DNA of 64,000 bases from Shumkonia mesophila (GCF_026163695.1 NZ_JAOTID010000005.1:124001-188000), one strand, 5' to 3'; shown: positions 53,409 to 63,217, numbered from the stretch's first letter. Program-made: numbers and translations. The notes: generated from the sequence alone by a model not told the origin.

Positions 53409-54833
53409 TCAGAACTGGAAGTAGATGAACGTGACACCCTCGTTCTTCTGGATCGAAAAAACCAGAAGCCAGAACAGGGCCGAATAATAGGCAAGACTTA
53501 TGTAGGGCTGCAATTGTTTGATCCCGAAAAGACCAACATCAAGGCGAAGGTTGGTATTGCCTCGCCATGCCAGGTCCATGCCAAGGCACAGTGGGATGTA
53601 GATCGACACGAACTTGAAGTCCTCGGGGAAAGAAAGATCTGCGACGACGCGTTGGAGATATGCGAGGGAATGACCGACATCGGGGCTGCGGAACAAACTC
53701 CAACCGATCAGCACAAGCAAGAAGGTGAAGGCGATGTCTAACAACGTCCGCCCAGGAAATGCCCACGACAATACCGGCAGGCGCCGAGCCAAGTGTTGTC
53801 CGGCCACCAAGGTGCCGTGATAGATTCCCCATAGCAAGAAGGTCCAGTTCGCACCGTGCCAGAGGCCGCTTAGCGCAAAGGTTGCAAGGAGGTTGGCGGC
53901 GGCGCGTCCGGTGCCGACACGGCTGCCGCCGATCGGCAGATAGACGTAGTCGCGGAAAAAGGTGCTGAGCGAGATGTGCCACCGCTGCCAGAACTCCCGT
54001 GGAGAGCGCGCGAAGTAGGGGGTGTTGAAGTTCTGCATCAGGTCGAAGCCCAAGACCCTGGCGGTCCCCACTGCAATCGTCGAATATCCGCAGAAATCGC
54101 CGTAGATCTGAAAAGTGAAGTACAGAAGTCCGAGAGCAAGGACGCCCCCCGACTGATCTTCGATCGGCTTCGAGAAAATGTGGTCGACCGTTGGAGCCAG
54201 GTTGTCCGCCACGACGATCTTCATCACCAGCCCGGTCAGGATGAGTTCCAGACCCCGGATGATGTCTGGTCCGCTGGGAGCCCGCAGTCCATGAAATTGC
54301 GTCAACAGATGGGCGGCTCGCTCGATGGGACCGGCGACGAGTTGGGGAAAAAAGGCGATATAGGCCGCGTAGTCCAGAAGGTTGCGGCTTGCTGGGCTGG
54401 ACCGGCGGTAGACGTCCACGACATAGGTGAGGCTCTGGAACGTGTAAAAGCTGATTCCCACCGGCAGGATAAGCGACAGCCCGTGGATCGATGTCTCAAG
54501 GCCTACCGCGCGCAACAGTTGGTCGGCCTCGCCGACGAAAAAATCGAAGTACTTGAAAACGAACAACGCGCCCAGGGCGTACGCGGTGGCCGCCCACAGC
54601 GCACGCTTGCGGTAGCGTCCGCTCTCGATGAGGCGTGCGGCGACGAAGGTGACGATGGTGATGGCGACGATGAGGGCGAGAAATCGCCAGTCCCACCAGG
54701 CGTAGGCGAAATAGCTGCCGACCAGGACGATGACGTTCTGCAGCCTCACGGAACGGACAAACTTCAGGTTGGCGGCGTAGAAAACACAAAAGACGGCATA
54801 AAATCCCCAAAACGCGTAGCTCGTAAAAACCAT
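53409..54833 (-). CDS. MBOAT-family O-acyltransferase (AlgI/DltB-like)
   Basis: 474 residues with about ten membrane helices. FWQRWHISLSTFFRDYVYLP and SGLWHGANWTF, the latter with the catalytic His326, are the MBOAT hallmark, and GISFYTFQSLTYVVDVYR marks the AlgI branch. It transfers an acetyl or other acyl group for O-acylation of an exported polysaccharide, together with the SGNH-like protein after it. It diverges from the methyltransferase at 55083 across 249 bases. Confidence 0.92.
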   Translation of the reverse strand: MVFTSYAFWGFYAVFCVFYAANLKFVRSVRLQNVIVLVGSYFAYAWWDWRFLALIVAITIVTFVAARLIESGRYRKRALWAATAYALGALFVFKYFDFFVGEADQLLRAVGLETSIHGLSLILPVGISFYTFQSLTYVVDVYRRSSPASRNLLDYAAYIAFFPQLVAGPIERAAHLLTQFHGLRAPSGPDIIRGLELILTGLVMKIVVADNLAPTVDHIFSKPIEDQSGGVLALGLLYFTFQIYGDFCGYSTIAVGTARVLGFDLMQNFNTPYFARSPREFWQRWHISLSTFFRDYVYLPIGGSRVGTGRAAANLLATFALSGLWHGANWTFLLWGIYHGTLVAGQHLARRLPVLSWAFPGRTLLDIAFTFLLVLIGWSLFRSPDVGHSLAYLQRVVADLSFPEDFKFVSIYIPLCLGMDLAWRGNTNLRLDVGLFGIKQLQPYISLAYYSALFWLLVFSIQKNEGVTFIYFQF

Positions 54834-55082
54834 TACGTTATTCCTGCGGATGGCCGGTTACGCTCGGCCAAGCTTATGCGTTTAATCGTCTTCACCGCGG
54901 GATGTCGGCGACAGCGTCCCCGTGCGGCGCCAGAATAACGTTTTTCAAGACGGATTGAAGGAGTTTCTTGAGGCCTTTCGGGATCGGCGACGACGTCGCT
55001 TTTCTTTCTCGTGACGCGGACGACGCTTGGCAGCGACGTGCGCACGAAGATAATCTGCTGCCGCTTTCCGGGAGAGACCAAC

Positions 55083-55883
55083 ATGCCATTGTCAAATGTG
55101 GAGTACGTCGCCCTCCGGCTCGTCCGGAAGTTCCTGTTCACGGATGCCTCGCTGATGCGGATCGGGCGCCTGCTGCCGTACTATCAGGCGAATATCGGCA
55201 TGCAAACCCCTTACCCTATCGTGCAAGGGTGGGGCAGGGCACTTGGCGGTGCCGAGCCCTTTCGTGGCGTGCGCATCCTGGAGCTCGGCTCTGGCGCAAC
55301 GAACTCTGCGGCCTACTGCCTCGCCAGCCAAGGGGCCGAGCGCGTATGTGCGGTCGAGCCTTTCAGATCCCTGGATGCGGCTGCGGACAGCGTCGCATTG
55401 CGAACGGTCGCCGCCGATGCCGGCTGCGTGCCGGATGATCTGGCGGACAGGGTGGTACGCCTCGGCAACGTCGAAGATGTTGCCGAGGCGTCCATCGACC
55501 TTGTCGTTTCCCATTCGGTGCTCGAGCACCTGTCGGAGCCGGAGGCGGTGCTGCGCTCGCTCGATCGCATACTGGCGCCCGGTGGGCGCATGTGTCACGC
55601 GGTCGATTTCCGCGATCATTTTTTCAAGTACCCCTTTCATTTTCTCCAGTTCGAAAAGCACACCTGGACGCGGTGGCTTGATCCCGGAGACCTGCCGCGC
55701 TGGCGCCTGAGTGACTATCTGCGCCTGTTCGACAAGATGGGATATCGCGCCGAGGTGCCGGTTCAGGAATCGGACGCGGCGGGCTATGCAAAAATCCGCG
55801 ACCGGGTCAGCAAGGATTTCGATCGCGATGATCCTACCATGTCCGTCACCTTGGTGACGCTGGTGGCCAGAAGGGCCGCGTAG
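55083..55883 (+). CDS. Class I SAM-dependent methyltransferase
   Basis: 266 residues from the ATG at 55083, supported by GGGAGA at 55070-55075. ILELGSGATNSAAYCLA is the SAM motif near residue 62, with SHSVLEHLSEPEAVLRSL and LAPGGRMCHAVDFRDH after it. The RDHFFKYPFHFLQF stretch is typical of polysaccharide-locus methyltransferases acting on lipid-linked sugars. It stands as a single gene between the MBOAT pair and a convergent membrane protein. Confidence 0.8.
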   Translation: MPLSNVEYVALRLVRKFLFTDASLMRIGRLLPYYQANIGMQTPYPIVQGWGRALGGAEPFRGVRILELGSGATNSAAYCLASQGAERVCAVEPFRSLDAAADSVALRTVAADAGCVPDDLADRVVRLGNVEDVAEASIDLVVSHSVLEHLSEPEAVLRSLDRILAPGGRMCHAVDFRDHFFKYPFHFLQFEKHTWTRWLDPGDLPRWRLSDYLRLFDKMGYRAEVPVQESDAAGYAKIRDRVSKDFDRDDPTMSVTLVTLVARRAA

Positions 55884-55909
55884 CCGAGAGGATACCGGGA
55901 AGCCCGCCG

Positions 55910-57976
55910 CTACTGTACGGTCGCGATCACGCCAAATCCCCGATCGTCAAGAACGCGCAGGGGGCGGCCGGATACGTTGGCCCAAAGAGCGGCGTCGAAG
56001 GCGATGTCGGCCGCGGGAACGTCCTGATGGGGAACGCGAGGGAAATATTTCATTCGTACGCCTTCTCCCCACGGCCATCTGACAGGGTTGCGATCGGCCG
56101 GCACGGCCGCCGTGCCGGCGATACGAATGCCGCCCATTTCAACGCGGCCCGTCCGCGTCGTCAGGATCAGGCGCAACTGCGGCCGCCATGCCGAAGCATC
56201 CAATTGGCGCCATGTCGCGGGTCCTTCTTCTATGGCGATGCGGTCTTTCGCGATGGTGCGTTCCTTGGCATCAACCAGCTTCCATTCAACCTCTCCGCGC
56301 CCCCGCAACAGGAGGTATGGCGATCCGGTCGGGGTGCGTTCGAAGTCGACGACGACACCCGAACTGGGAGCGAGATCGACCCACCCCTGATTGTGGCGGA
56401 CTGGGTTGAAAAAGGCGACCCGCCGGACATCGGCAAAACCGGAGCCGGCCAAGTCGCGTTTCCCGGACGGGTTCCAATAGACGCGGCAGTCCATGGCGCC
56501 ATCCAGAAAATGGGCGAACATGACTTCCTTCCGGCTATAGAAAATGCGGCCGCAGCGGCCGTCGGAATCGCGCAGCAGGGTCACGCTGTCAGGGAAATAC
56601 GCGAAGTCGTCGCGAGCACTGACCATGCGTTCCGCACGGACGATGGCATAGGCGCCGACGATCACATGGAGCATCGCCCCGCAAAGCATGCCCAGAAGGA
56701 GAAGCAGGGCGAGCCCCTCGCGCAGGATCGAGTCACCCCGCTTCTCGGGGCCTGCGGCCCCGGCGGCCAGATACGTTTCCATCAACGGCACCGCTACCTT
56801 GGCCGCGCTCAGCAGCACCCACGCGAACGCACAGGACAGGAGAAGGGCCAGGGGAACCCAGAACCGCGCGAAGATCTCCGCCGGTATGCGCGGCGACAGA
56901 TGCAGAAGCGATGCAGCGCACAAGCCGCCGAAACCGGCGAGAAACAACAGAAACGGCCACCGTCGCCATCGTGGCAGCGTGAGGGCCGCAATCACGACGA
57001 CAGCGACCAGTCCGCCGTAACCCAGCGTCGCAATGGCAGATCGGGCGACGATGCGTGGCATCTCCCTGACATTCGCCAGCACGGCGTCGAGTGCCGTCCC
57101 CTCGAACGGCAGGGGTACAATGGGCATCCGCAGCAGAGGCCGTTCGATTACGTAGGGCAGTGCCTCGGAGGCCCCCACCAACCCCACCCCAATCGTCAGG
57201 AAGATCCAATCGACGCGAACGTACGGGCGTCGTACCAGCGCCGCGTAGCTCAGCAACAGGGCAACTGCGTAGAACCGGCCGATCGAGTGCCAGGACAGCA
57301 TGGCGGCCATCAGCACGAGCAGGAAGAACGGGATCATGCCTCGCTGCTCCCGTCTTTCAACGAGCAGCCCAAACGCCAGCATGGCCATGCCGAGCGTCAT
57401 GTTGCTCGGCACGATCCAGATCAGCCCATGGCCGACGAAATAGGTCAGCGCGAACAGCACCACGGCGATGCCGCCCGCCCACGCACCGACGAGTGCCCGC
57501 GCCCAGATGGCAGCACCCACCGCAATCGCGATTCCTCCCAGGATGGTCAACACATTGTATGTCTGAAAGAAGCTCAGTCCGAGCGTTCTCAATACGGCCG
57601 CCGTCAGCGAATAGCCCGGAACATGGTTGAGGAAGACATGCCAATAGGCTTCCTGGACCGGTGCGGCGAGTTGCGGGTCGTCCATCACGGCAGACAACTG
57701 AACACGCAGGTCTTCCAACGCCACACAATCCTGACGGGGGCATTCGACCATCTGGGCCGTCCGCAGAAGGTACGTCAGGGCATCGTCCGGTTCGACCGGC
57801 AAGACGCGATGAAGTGCCGGCCCCAATGTGACGAAGACCTCGACCGCCACGAAAAAGCCAAGGCAGATAGCGAAGAAACGGTTGCCGCTTTGTGCTTCGA
57901 TTGTCCTTAGAACGCTGCTTGCAAACCGGAGCAACTTGCCGATGACAACGGGCAGATTCATTGGCCAAACGCGCAT
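55910..57976 (-). CDS. GT-C-like integral membrane glycosyltransferase (putative)
   Basis: 688 residues from the start at 57976, chosen because AGGA precedes it and because upstream starts would overlap the divergent methyltransferase at 58050. About 12 membrane helices fill residues 35-480. The first large loop has VLPVEPDDALTYL, an acidic pair in the position expected for GT-C enzymes that use polyprenyl-phosphate sugars. A soluble domain of about 200 residues follows, probably periplasmic. It may use the product of the GtrB-like enzyme at 51496. Family assignment rests on topology and the acidic motif only. Confidence 0.6.
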   Translation of the reverse strand: MRVWPMNLPVVIGKLLRFASSVLRTIEAQSGNRFFAICLGFFVAVEVFVTLGPALHRVLPVEPDDALTYLLRTAQMVECPRQDCVALEDLRVQLSAVMDDPQLAAPVQEAYWHVFLNHVPGYSLTAAVLRTLGLSFFQTYNVLTILGGIAIAVGAAIWARALVGAWAGGIAVVLFALTYFVGHGLIWIVPSNMTLGMAMLAFGLLVERREQRGMIPFFLLVLMAAMLSWHSIGRFYAVALLLSYAALVRRPYVRVDWIFLTIGVGLVGASEALPYVIERPLLRMPIVPLPFEGTALDAVLANVREMPRIVARSAIATLGYGGLVAVVVIAALTLPRWRRWPFLLFLAGFGGLCAASLLHLSPRIPAEIFARFWVPLALLLSCAFAWVLLSAAKVAVPLMETYLAAGAAGPEKRGDSILREGLALLLLLGMLCGAMLHVIVGAYAIVRAERMVSARDDFAYFPDSVTLLRDSDGRCGRIFYSRKEVMFAHFLDGAMDCRVYWNPSGKRDLAGSGFADVRRVAFFNPVRHNQGWVDLAPSSGVVVDFERTPTGSPYLLLRGRGEVEWKLVDAKERTIAKDRIAIEEGPATWRQLDASAWRPQLRLILTTRTGRVEMGGIRIAGTAAVPADRNPVRWPWGEGVRMKYFPRVPHQDVPAADIAFDAALWANVSGRPLRVLDDRGFGVIATVQ

Positions 57977-58049
57977 GTCGACAATGTCCTGTGAGCGTGC
58001 TACGAAGCGGTCGAAGCGGGACGGGCAAGCTGGGCGGAGAAGGCGGTCC

Positions 58050-58772
58050 ATGGTGGAGAATTCCACAACGCCAATCAAGGACTACGAGGCGGCTTGGTCG
58101 GGCGAGTGGGACGATATGCGACGTCTGGGGCCGACCGCCCGACACATGCGCCGCATCATCACGACCCTAGCCCGTCAACCAGGCATAGGCACCATACTGG
58201 ATGTCGGCTGCGGCGAAGGGTCTTTGCTGCGCGATCTCGGCCGCCTGCATCCGCAAGCCTCGCTGGCAGGCGCCGAGCTTGTCGAGCAGGGCATCGCCCT
58301 GGCCCGCCGGCGGGTGCCGGAGGGCAGGTTCTTCCAACTCGACCTCGAGAAGGCTCATGTGCCGGAGCGGTTCGACTTGGTCGTCTGCACCGACGTGGTC
58401 GAGCACATCGTCGATGACGACAGCGCGTTTCGCCACCTCGCGGCGATGACGGGGGGCTATTTGATTGTCTCAACGCTGCAAGGCCGCATGCGGCGGTTCG
58501 AACGAAATGTCGGCCATATCCGCAACTACGGCCGCGGCGAGGTGGCCAGCAAGATGGTGGCAAACGGGCTGTCGATCGTGCGTACCGTGGAATGGGGGTT
58601 TCCCCTGTATTCGCCTTTGTACCGCGATTTGAACAACGGCATGAACGGCGCGGGAACGACTGGTGAGTTCGGGGCGTTGCGGCGGCTGGCGGCGGAAGGC
58701 TTGTACCAACTGTTCCGCCTCAATTCCTGGCGCAGGGGCGATTACGTCGCGGTGCTGGCCAAGCGGCCATGA
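58050..58772 (+). CDS. Class I SAM-dependent methyltransferase
   Basis: 240 residues from the ATG at 58050, fixed by GGAGAAGG at 58036-58043. ILDVGCGEGSLLRDL is the SAM motif near residue 49, with CTDVVEHIVDDDSAF in the expected place. A GHIRNYGRGEVAS block follows. The start lies divergent from the GT-C-like gene across about 70 bases. Its stop overlaps the GT4 start (ATGA). Sugar or lipid-linked target unknown. Confidence 0.83.
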   Translation: MVENSTTPIKDYEAAWSGEWDDMRRLGPTARHMRRIITTLARQPGIGTILDVGCGEGSLLRDLGRLHPQASLAGAELVEQGIALARRRVPEGRFFQLDLEKAHVPERFDLVVCTDVVEHIVDDDSAFRHLAAMTGGYLIVSTLQGRMRRFERNVGHIRNYGRGEVASKMVANGLSIVRTVEWGFPLYSPLYRDLNNGMNGAGTTGEFGALRRLAAEGLYQLFRLNSWRRGDYVAVLAKRP

Positions 58773-59902
58773 AGATCCTGGTTATCTGCTACGAGTTCCC
58801 TCCGCTTGGTGGCGGGGGCGGCAAGGTTGCGCGGGATGTCGCTACCGCACTTGGCGCGCGGGGGCACGAAGTCTGCGTACACACGTCGGCTTTTCGCGGT
58901 TTGCCCGAGCAAGAGGTCTTGGAAGGCATCATTGTCCGTCGCAACAAGGTGCTGCGCCGGCGGGCCGAAGGGGCGAGCATATTCGGTATGGGCATCTACG
59001 TCCTTGCCAGCTTCCTGCCGGCGTTTCGAACGGCCCGGCGTTTTCGGCCCGACGTAATCCATGCTCATTTCGCCGTGCCAAGCGGAGCCGTCGCCTACGC
59101 GGTTTCTAAACTCCTTCGTATACCCTTCGTCATTACCTTCCATCTGGGCGACGTACCGGGTGGGGCACCGAGCCAGACGGACGCGGCCTTTCGAATCGTC
59201 ATGCCCTTTGTCAGGCGGATTGTTGCTGCCGCGGCCGCCCTGACCGCGGTAAGCAGTTTCGTGCGGGATCTGGCCGAGCGGGCCTTTTCTCGCACCGTTA
59301 CGGTCATCCCCAACGGCGTATCCGGGCGGTCCTCCGAGCGTTCGACCAGAGGTCGGCAAGAGCCTATCCGTCTGATATTCGTGGGTCGCTTTAATAGCCA
59401 AAAAAATCTGGATTTGACCCTCGAGGCGCTTGGGGGGCTTTTGGATCAAGATTGGACTTTGGATCTGGTCGGGGACGGACCGGATATGGCCAAGGCTCGT
59501 GACCTGGTTTCAGCCTTGCAGCTTATGGAGCGCGTTCGCTTTCATGGCTGGGTGGAGCCGGAGACGGTGGACCGTATCATGGCCATCGCCGACGTCTTGC
59601 TGATCCCCTCGAAGTTCGAAGGCATGCCTGTTGTTGCCGTCAACGCCCTCAGGCACGGCTTGGCCATCGTCGGCAGCACCGCTCCCGGGTTGGCGGACGT
59701 TCTTTTGGACGGCGTAAACGGTGCCGCCGCTCCCGTCGATGACATGGTGGCGTTTCGGACCGGACTGGCGGAACTGATGTCGGATCGCCAACGCCTGGGC
59801 GCCTATCAAGCGGCCAGTTTCGATCTCTGCGAACGGTTCAGCCTCGACCGCATTGTCGACTCTTACGAGGCCGTCCTGGCGCGAGCGGCGACGGCGGGCT
59901 AA
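58769..59902 (+). CDS. Glycosyltransferase, GT4
   Basis: 377 residues. YEFPPLGGGGGKVARDVA is the glycine-rich N-terminal loop, VIHAHFAVPSGAVA and TFHLGDVPGG follow, VIPNGVSGRSS is the linker, and PSKFEGMPVVAVNALRHGLAIV is the donor-site pattern with the first Glu of EX7E but a Asn/Ala stretch where the second is expected. Coupled to the methyltransferase upstream. It converges on the radical SAM gene, only two bases away. Confidence 0.85.
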   Translation: MKILVICYEFPPLGGGGGKVARDVATALGARGHEVCVHTSAFRGLPEQEVLEGIIVRRNKVLRRRAEGASIFGMGIYVLASFLPAFRTARRFRPDVIHAHFAVPSGAVAYAVSKLLRIPFVITFHLGDVPGGAPSQTDAAFRIVMPFVRRIVAAAAALTAVSSFVRDLAERAFSRTVTVIPNGVSGRSSERSTRGRQEPIRLIFVGRFNSQKNLDLTLEALGGLLDQDWTLDLVGDGPDMAKARDLVSALQLMERVRFHGWVEPETVDRIMAIADVLLIPSKFEGMPVVAVNALRHGLAIVGSTAPGLADVLLDGVNGAAAPVDDMVAFRTGLAELMSDRQRLGAYQAASFDLCERFSLDRIVDSYEAVLARAATAG

Positions 59903-59904
59903 GG

Positions 59905-60987
59905 TCAGTAATGCGGGCAGACGGTGCAGATGAAGGGCCGGTCCCGGTAGAAGCGGTCGCGGAAGGCGGTATAGCTCTCGCTATGCCAGATCGCCTGAAA
60001 ATCCTCTTTGAGGATGTTGCCGAAATTGATCGTCGAGGGGTCGGCGATCGTGCAACAGGGGGTTACGTACCCCTCGGCCGTGATGAATGGGCTGAGCCAC
60101 GGCTGCCGGCAGGCGCCCAGACCATTGCCCCCCTTATCGTTGATGACTTGAATGCGGCGGCGCCGGCCCGTGTCCAACAGCCTTTGTAGCACGGTCTTCA
60201 CTTCTTCGTCGCTCACCTTGCTCTCGTCCATCTTGGCTTGGCCGAATCCGGTCAGGTAATCCTGGAAACATACGCGATCGACCCCCCGGTCGGCGCAGTA
60301 CTCGACGAGCTTTTCCACCCCTGGGACCGTTTCCTGCATCAAGATGGACCGCGTACCGACGATCGGTCCCTTGGTTCCGCGTTCGCGGCGGATCTCCAGG
60401 ACGCGATCGAGGTTGCGAAGCACCTTGGGAAGTGACGCGCCCGACCGTGTCTGTGCAAAAACCGTTTCGTCAATGCTGTTAATTGAAAAAGATATCTCTT
60501 CGACCCCGGCCTCCATGACTTCCACGAACTTCTTCTCGTTCATAAGGGTGCCGTTGGTGTTGAAGGAGCAGGTAATGCCCCGCTGCCTCGCTAGGCGGAT
60601 CATGTCTGGCAGGGACTCGTTCAGAAGAGGCTCACCGATCCCCTGCAGGACGATATGAACGAGTGTTGGAATCTGGTCCAAAACCCGGCGAAAATCGTCC
60701 ACCGTCAGATCGCGCTTGGCGTAGTTCTTGTAGGCTCGATCCGTTCCCAGAATGCAGGTTTCGCACCTCAGATTGCATCGGTTGGTCGGTTCCAAGATGA
60801 TCGCGGGCGGCATGAACGTCGGATTTGCCGGCAGTTCGGTCCGACTGACCGATGACGCGATTCTGGCAACGTTGCCGCCGCGAACGATCGGATTGTGGGT
60901 GACGATCCGCTTCACGTAGCCCGATCCGCAGCGCACGGTCGCCTTTTCGTGCAATTTGCGTAGGTTGTCGATCACACGAAGCGCCAT
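59905..60987 (-). CDS. Radical SAM protein with SPASM-type C-terminus
   Basis: 360 residues. The 4Fe-4S binding motif CNLRCETC at residues 71-78 (Cys71, 75, 78) opens the radical SAM barrel, and GIGEPLLNESL and SFNTNGTLMNEKK follow. The C-terminal region has ACRQPWLSPF, then TPCC and a final ICTVCPHY, a cysteine pattern of the SPASM auxiliary cluster. Such proteins carry out hard chemistry such as epimerisation, dehydration or methyl transfer on peptides or sugars. None is known to me in this context. It is followed on its strand, after 99 bases, by no gene in operon; the LPG_synthase_TM gene lies upstream of it. Confidence 0.85.
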   Translation of the reverse strand: MALRVIDNLRKLHEKATVRCGSGYVKRIVTHNPIVRGGNVARIASSVSRTELPANPTFMPPAIILEPTNRCNLRCETCILGTDRAYKNYAKRDLTVDDFRRVLDQIPTLVHIVLQGIGEPLLNESLPDMIRLARQRGITCSFNTNGTLMNEKKFVEVMEAGVEEISFSINSIDETVFAQTRSGASLPKVLRNLDRVLEIRRERGTKGPIVGTRSILMQETVPGVEKLVEYCADRGVDRVCFQDYLTGFGQAKMDESKVSDEEVKTVLQRLLDTGRRRRIQVINDKGGNGLGACRQPWLSPFITAEGYVTPCCTIADPSTINFGNILKEDFQAIWHSESYTAFRDRFYRDRPFICTVCPHY

Positions 60988-61086
60988 GCTACCGTCCTGC
61001 CAAGCTGGGAAGTTCCGTTAACAGATTTTGTTCGGGCCGCCACAGCGGGCCATCGGCAACTGCGTCCAAGACTAGCACAAAGCCAG

Positions 61087-62022
61087 TCAAGTGGGTCTCT
61101 GAAACTTTCCCCGCAGGAGATACAGTAAGCCGGGCAAAGTGGTCAACAGCGCTATCATCCGCACCAGGATCGCGATCGTGAGGGAGAGCTGGGTGGTGAC
61201 GCCCACCTGCGTCAGCAGGAGAACGAATCCCGCCTCCTGAAGGCCGATCCCGTTAATCGTCACCGGCAACAGAACGATGATCTGAACCAGTGCCATAACG
61301 GCAAATATCTCAAGGAGGGTCGCTCCCGTCCCCACGCCATCGGCCAGCAGGTATACGGTACCGAAAGATGTCGCTTCGGAAAGCAACGACAGGCCCAGAC
61401 ACGTCGCAATGACAATCGGCCGTCGGGCGAGAAGGGTGGTGGCGGTCAGGGTTTCGTGTCGAAGCGCCGCGAAAATGTCCCGCAGTCGCGGCAGACAGAT
61501 CAACCCGACCAGCAGGAGGGTGATGGCAGCGATGGCGATGACGCCGACCGCGAGTTGCCCCACAGTGGGGACGTGCAGGGTGAATGACCGCCATAGGTCC
61601 GGGACGAACAGGACACAGAGGCCCAGCAACAAGACGGCGAACAGGTTGAGCATGCGATCTCCCACGAGCAGGGGTACCGTCTTCCGATACTCATGCCCAT
61701 GGCGCTTCAGGAACGTCGCCCGGATGGCATCGCCGCCGACCGTGGATGGCAGAAAATTGCCGGCATAAGCCCCGATGAAGGTGAGTTGCATGATGGGCCA
61801 GTAGCGCACGGCGCTGCCAGTTGCCCGCATCAATATCTGCAACCGTTTCGACACCAGCAGGTAACACCCCAGGCGCCCCACCAAAGCCACGAGAAAAACC
61901 CATCCGGCGATACGCCCGAAAGCATCGACTTGTTCGGGCCAGGATATATGCCAAACCAGCCAGCCACATAACGCTAGCGAAACAAGCACACGGGCAAGTG
62001 ATAACAGACGGCTTCGGGTCAT
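61087..62022 (-). CDS. Lysylphosphatidylglycerol synthase TM-region-like membrane protein (UPF0104)
   Basis: 311 residues from the ATG at 62022, chosen because it gives the family length and GGAG lies upstream. About eight membrane helices; GAYAGNFLPSTVGGDAIRATFL and INGIGLQEAGFVLLL are the family signatures. The fold is that of MprF flippase domains and of uncharacterised proteins frequent in glycan clusters, suspected to flip lipid-linked substrates. It could serve the GtrB-like or GT-C-like enzymes nearby. An upstream extension of about 100 codons is open but unlike the family. Confidence 0.82.
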   Translation of the reverse strand: MTRSRLLSLARVLVSLALCGWLVWHISWPEQVDAFGRIAGWVFLVALVGRLGCYLLVSKRLQILMRATGSAVRYWPIMQLTFIGAYAGNFLPSTVGGDAIRATFLKRHGHEYRKTVPLLVGDRMLNLFAVLLLGLCVLFVPDLWRSFTLHVPTVGQLAVGVIAIAAITLLLVGLICLPRLRDIFAALRHETLTATTLLARRPIVIATCLGLSLLSEATSFGTVYLLADGVGTGATLLEIFAVMALVQIIVLLPVTINGIGLQEAGFVLLLTQVGVTTQLSLTIAILVRMIALLTTLPGLLYLLRGKFQRPT

Positions 62023-62317
62023 TGCGCCATCCGCTCCTACAGAGAACCGCTTCCGCTCCGCCCACCAGGCAAACGAACGGAGGCCACGAGACAGAAGAAG
62101 CCGTGTTGCAAGGCCACTGAAAGGCCGGTCCCGCCGCGACAAATCCGGATTCACCATATGTGGCCGGGATGCGTTGATCAACACCATCTTTCCCGCGGCA
62201 GTGGCTGGGCAATCCGCGCCCGGGGAACGACGCACCGCCGTTCCCCGGGCCACGGTCGGCATGCTTCTGTGCCGAGCCCGATGGACAGCAGATGCGTCCT
62301 CAACTAAATTCCGGCCC
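62023..62317. other. Divergent intergenic region
   Basis: 295 bases between the LPG_synthase_TM gene (minus strand) and the GT2 gene (plus strand). Both genes' frames remain open into it, but the extra residues look unlike either family, so it is treated as a shared promoter region. No clear -35/-10 pair, operator or hairpin was recognised by eye. Confidence 0.4.
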
Positions 62318-63217
62318 ATGAACGACGCAGCATCAACGGATCGTCAAGACGGCCGTGCACCCCTGGTTTCCGTCGTGCTGCCGTGCTTCAACGCGCACCG
62401 GCACTTGCGACAGACGTTGGACAGCGTGCGCGCCCAGACGTTCCGGGATTTCGAGATTGTCGTCGTCGACGATGGGTCGAACGATCCCGAGACCTTGACC
62501 TTTCTCGACAGTGTGGGTGACGACGTTCGTCTGATCCGCCAGCGCAACTATGGCCTGCCGGCCGCGCGCAACACGGCGTTCCGGCATGCGCGAGGCACCT
62601 ATGTGCTGCCGCTGGACTGCGACGATTGGCTGGAGCCGACGTTCCTGGAGAGGGCCATCGCGAAGATCCGCACCATGCCCCCGCGCTCCTTCGTGTTCAG
62701 CCACTTGAGCCTGTGCGGGGACATGTCCGGCACCGTCGAGAAGGAATACAATCACTTCGAGCAACTGTTCCTCAATCAGCTTCCTTATTGTCTGCTGCTG
62801 CCGAAATCGGTGTGGTGCGAACTCGGCGGGTACGACGAAAGCATGCGTCGCGGTTACGAGGATTGGGAATTCAACATCCGTCTTGGGCGCCATGGTGTGG
62901 TCGGCGCGCCGTTGCGCGAACCGCTTTTCCACTACCGCGTCAGCCAGACCGGGATGTTGAAGGCCATTTCAGGGCCGCGCCACGGCACCTTGTGGCGGGA
63001 CATTCAGAAGAAAAACCCCAACGCGTACCGTCTTCGCGGTCTCGTTGCGTCCTGGTTGATGTGGCGGGAGAAGCCCTCGACCTACTATCTGGGGTTATAT
63101 TTCTTCTGGCTGGCGCTGCACCGGGTACTGCCGAAGCCGCTTTTCGCCAAGCTATTCCAGAAATTGATGCCGTACTCTCAGTCCGCGCGCGTTTCGCGCA
63201 AGGCGATGGCGGGGTGA
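62318..63217 (+). CDS. Glycosyltransferase, GT2
   Basis: 299 residues from the ATG at 62318. VVLPCFNAHRHLRQTL, IVVVDDGSNDPETL, RNYGLPAARNTAF and LDCDDWLEP (the metal-binding DxD variant) define a GT-A fold family 2 enzyme. GGYDESMRRGYEDWEF is the acceptor-loop block with its ED catalytic pair. The C-terminal third has hydrophobic helices. It converges on galE 24 bases away. Confidence 0.9.
   Translation: MNDAASTDRQDGRAPLVSVVLPCFNAHRHLRQTLDSVRAQTFRDFEIVVVDDGSNDPETLTFLDSVGDDVRLIRQRNYGLPAARNTAFRHARGTYVLPLDCDDWLEPTFLERAIAKIRTMPPRSFVFSHLSLCGDMSGTVEKEYNHFEQLFLNQLPYCLLLPKSVWCELGGYDESMRRGYEDWEFNIRLGRHGVVGAPLREPLFHYRVSQTGMLKAISGPRHGTLWRDIQKKNPNAYRLRGLVASWLMWREKPSTYYLGLYFFWLALHRVLPKPLFAKLFQKLMPYSQSARVSRKAMAG

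Noticed and set aside
56027-57910. A 627-codon plus-strand open frame
   Set aside because: It is antisense to the GT-C-like membrane protein, and its translation is extremely rich in Gln, His, Arg and Pro with no motifs.
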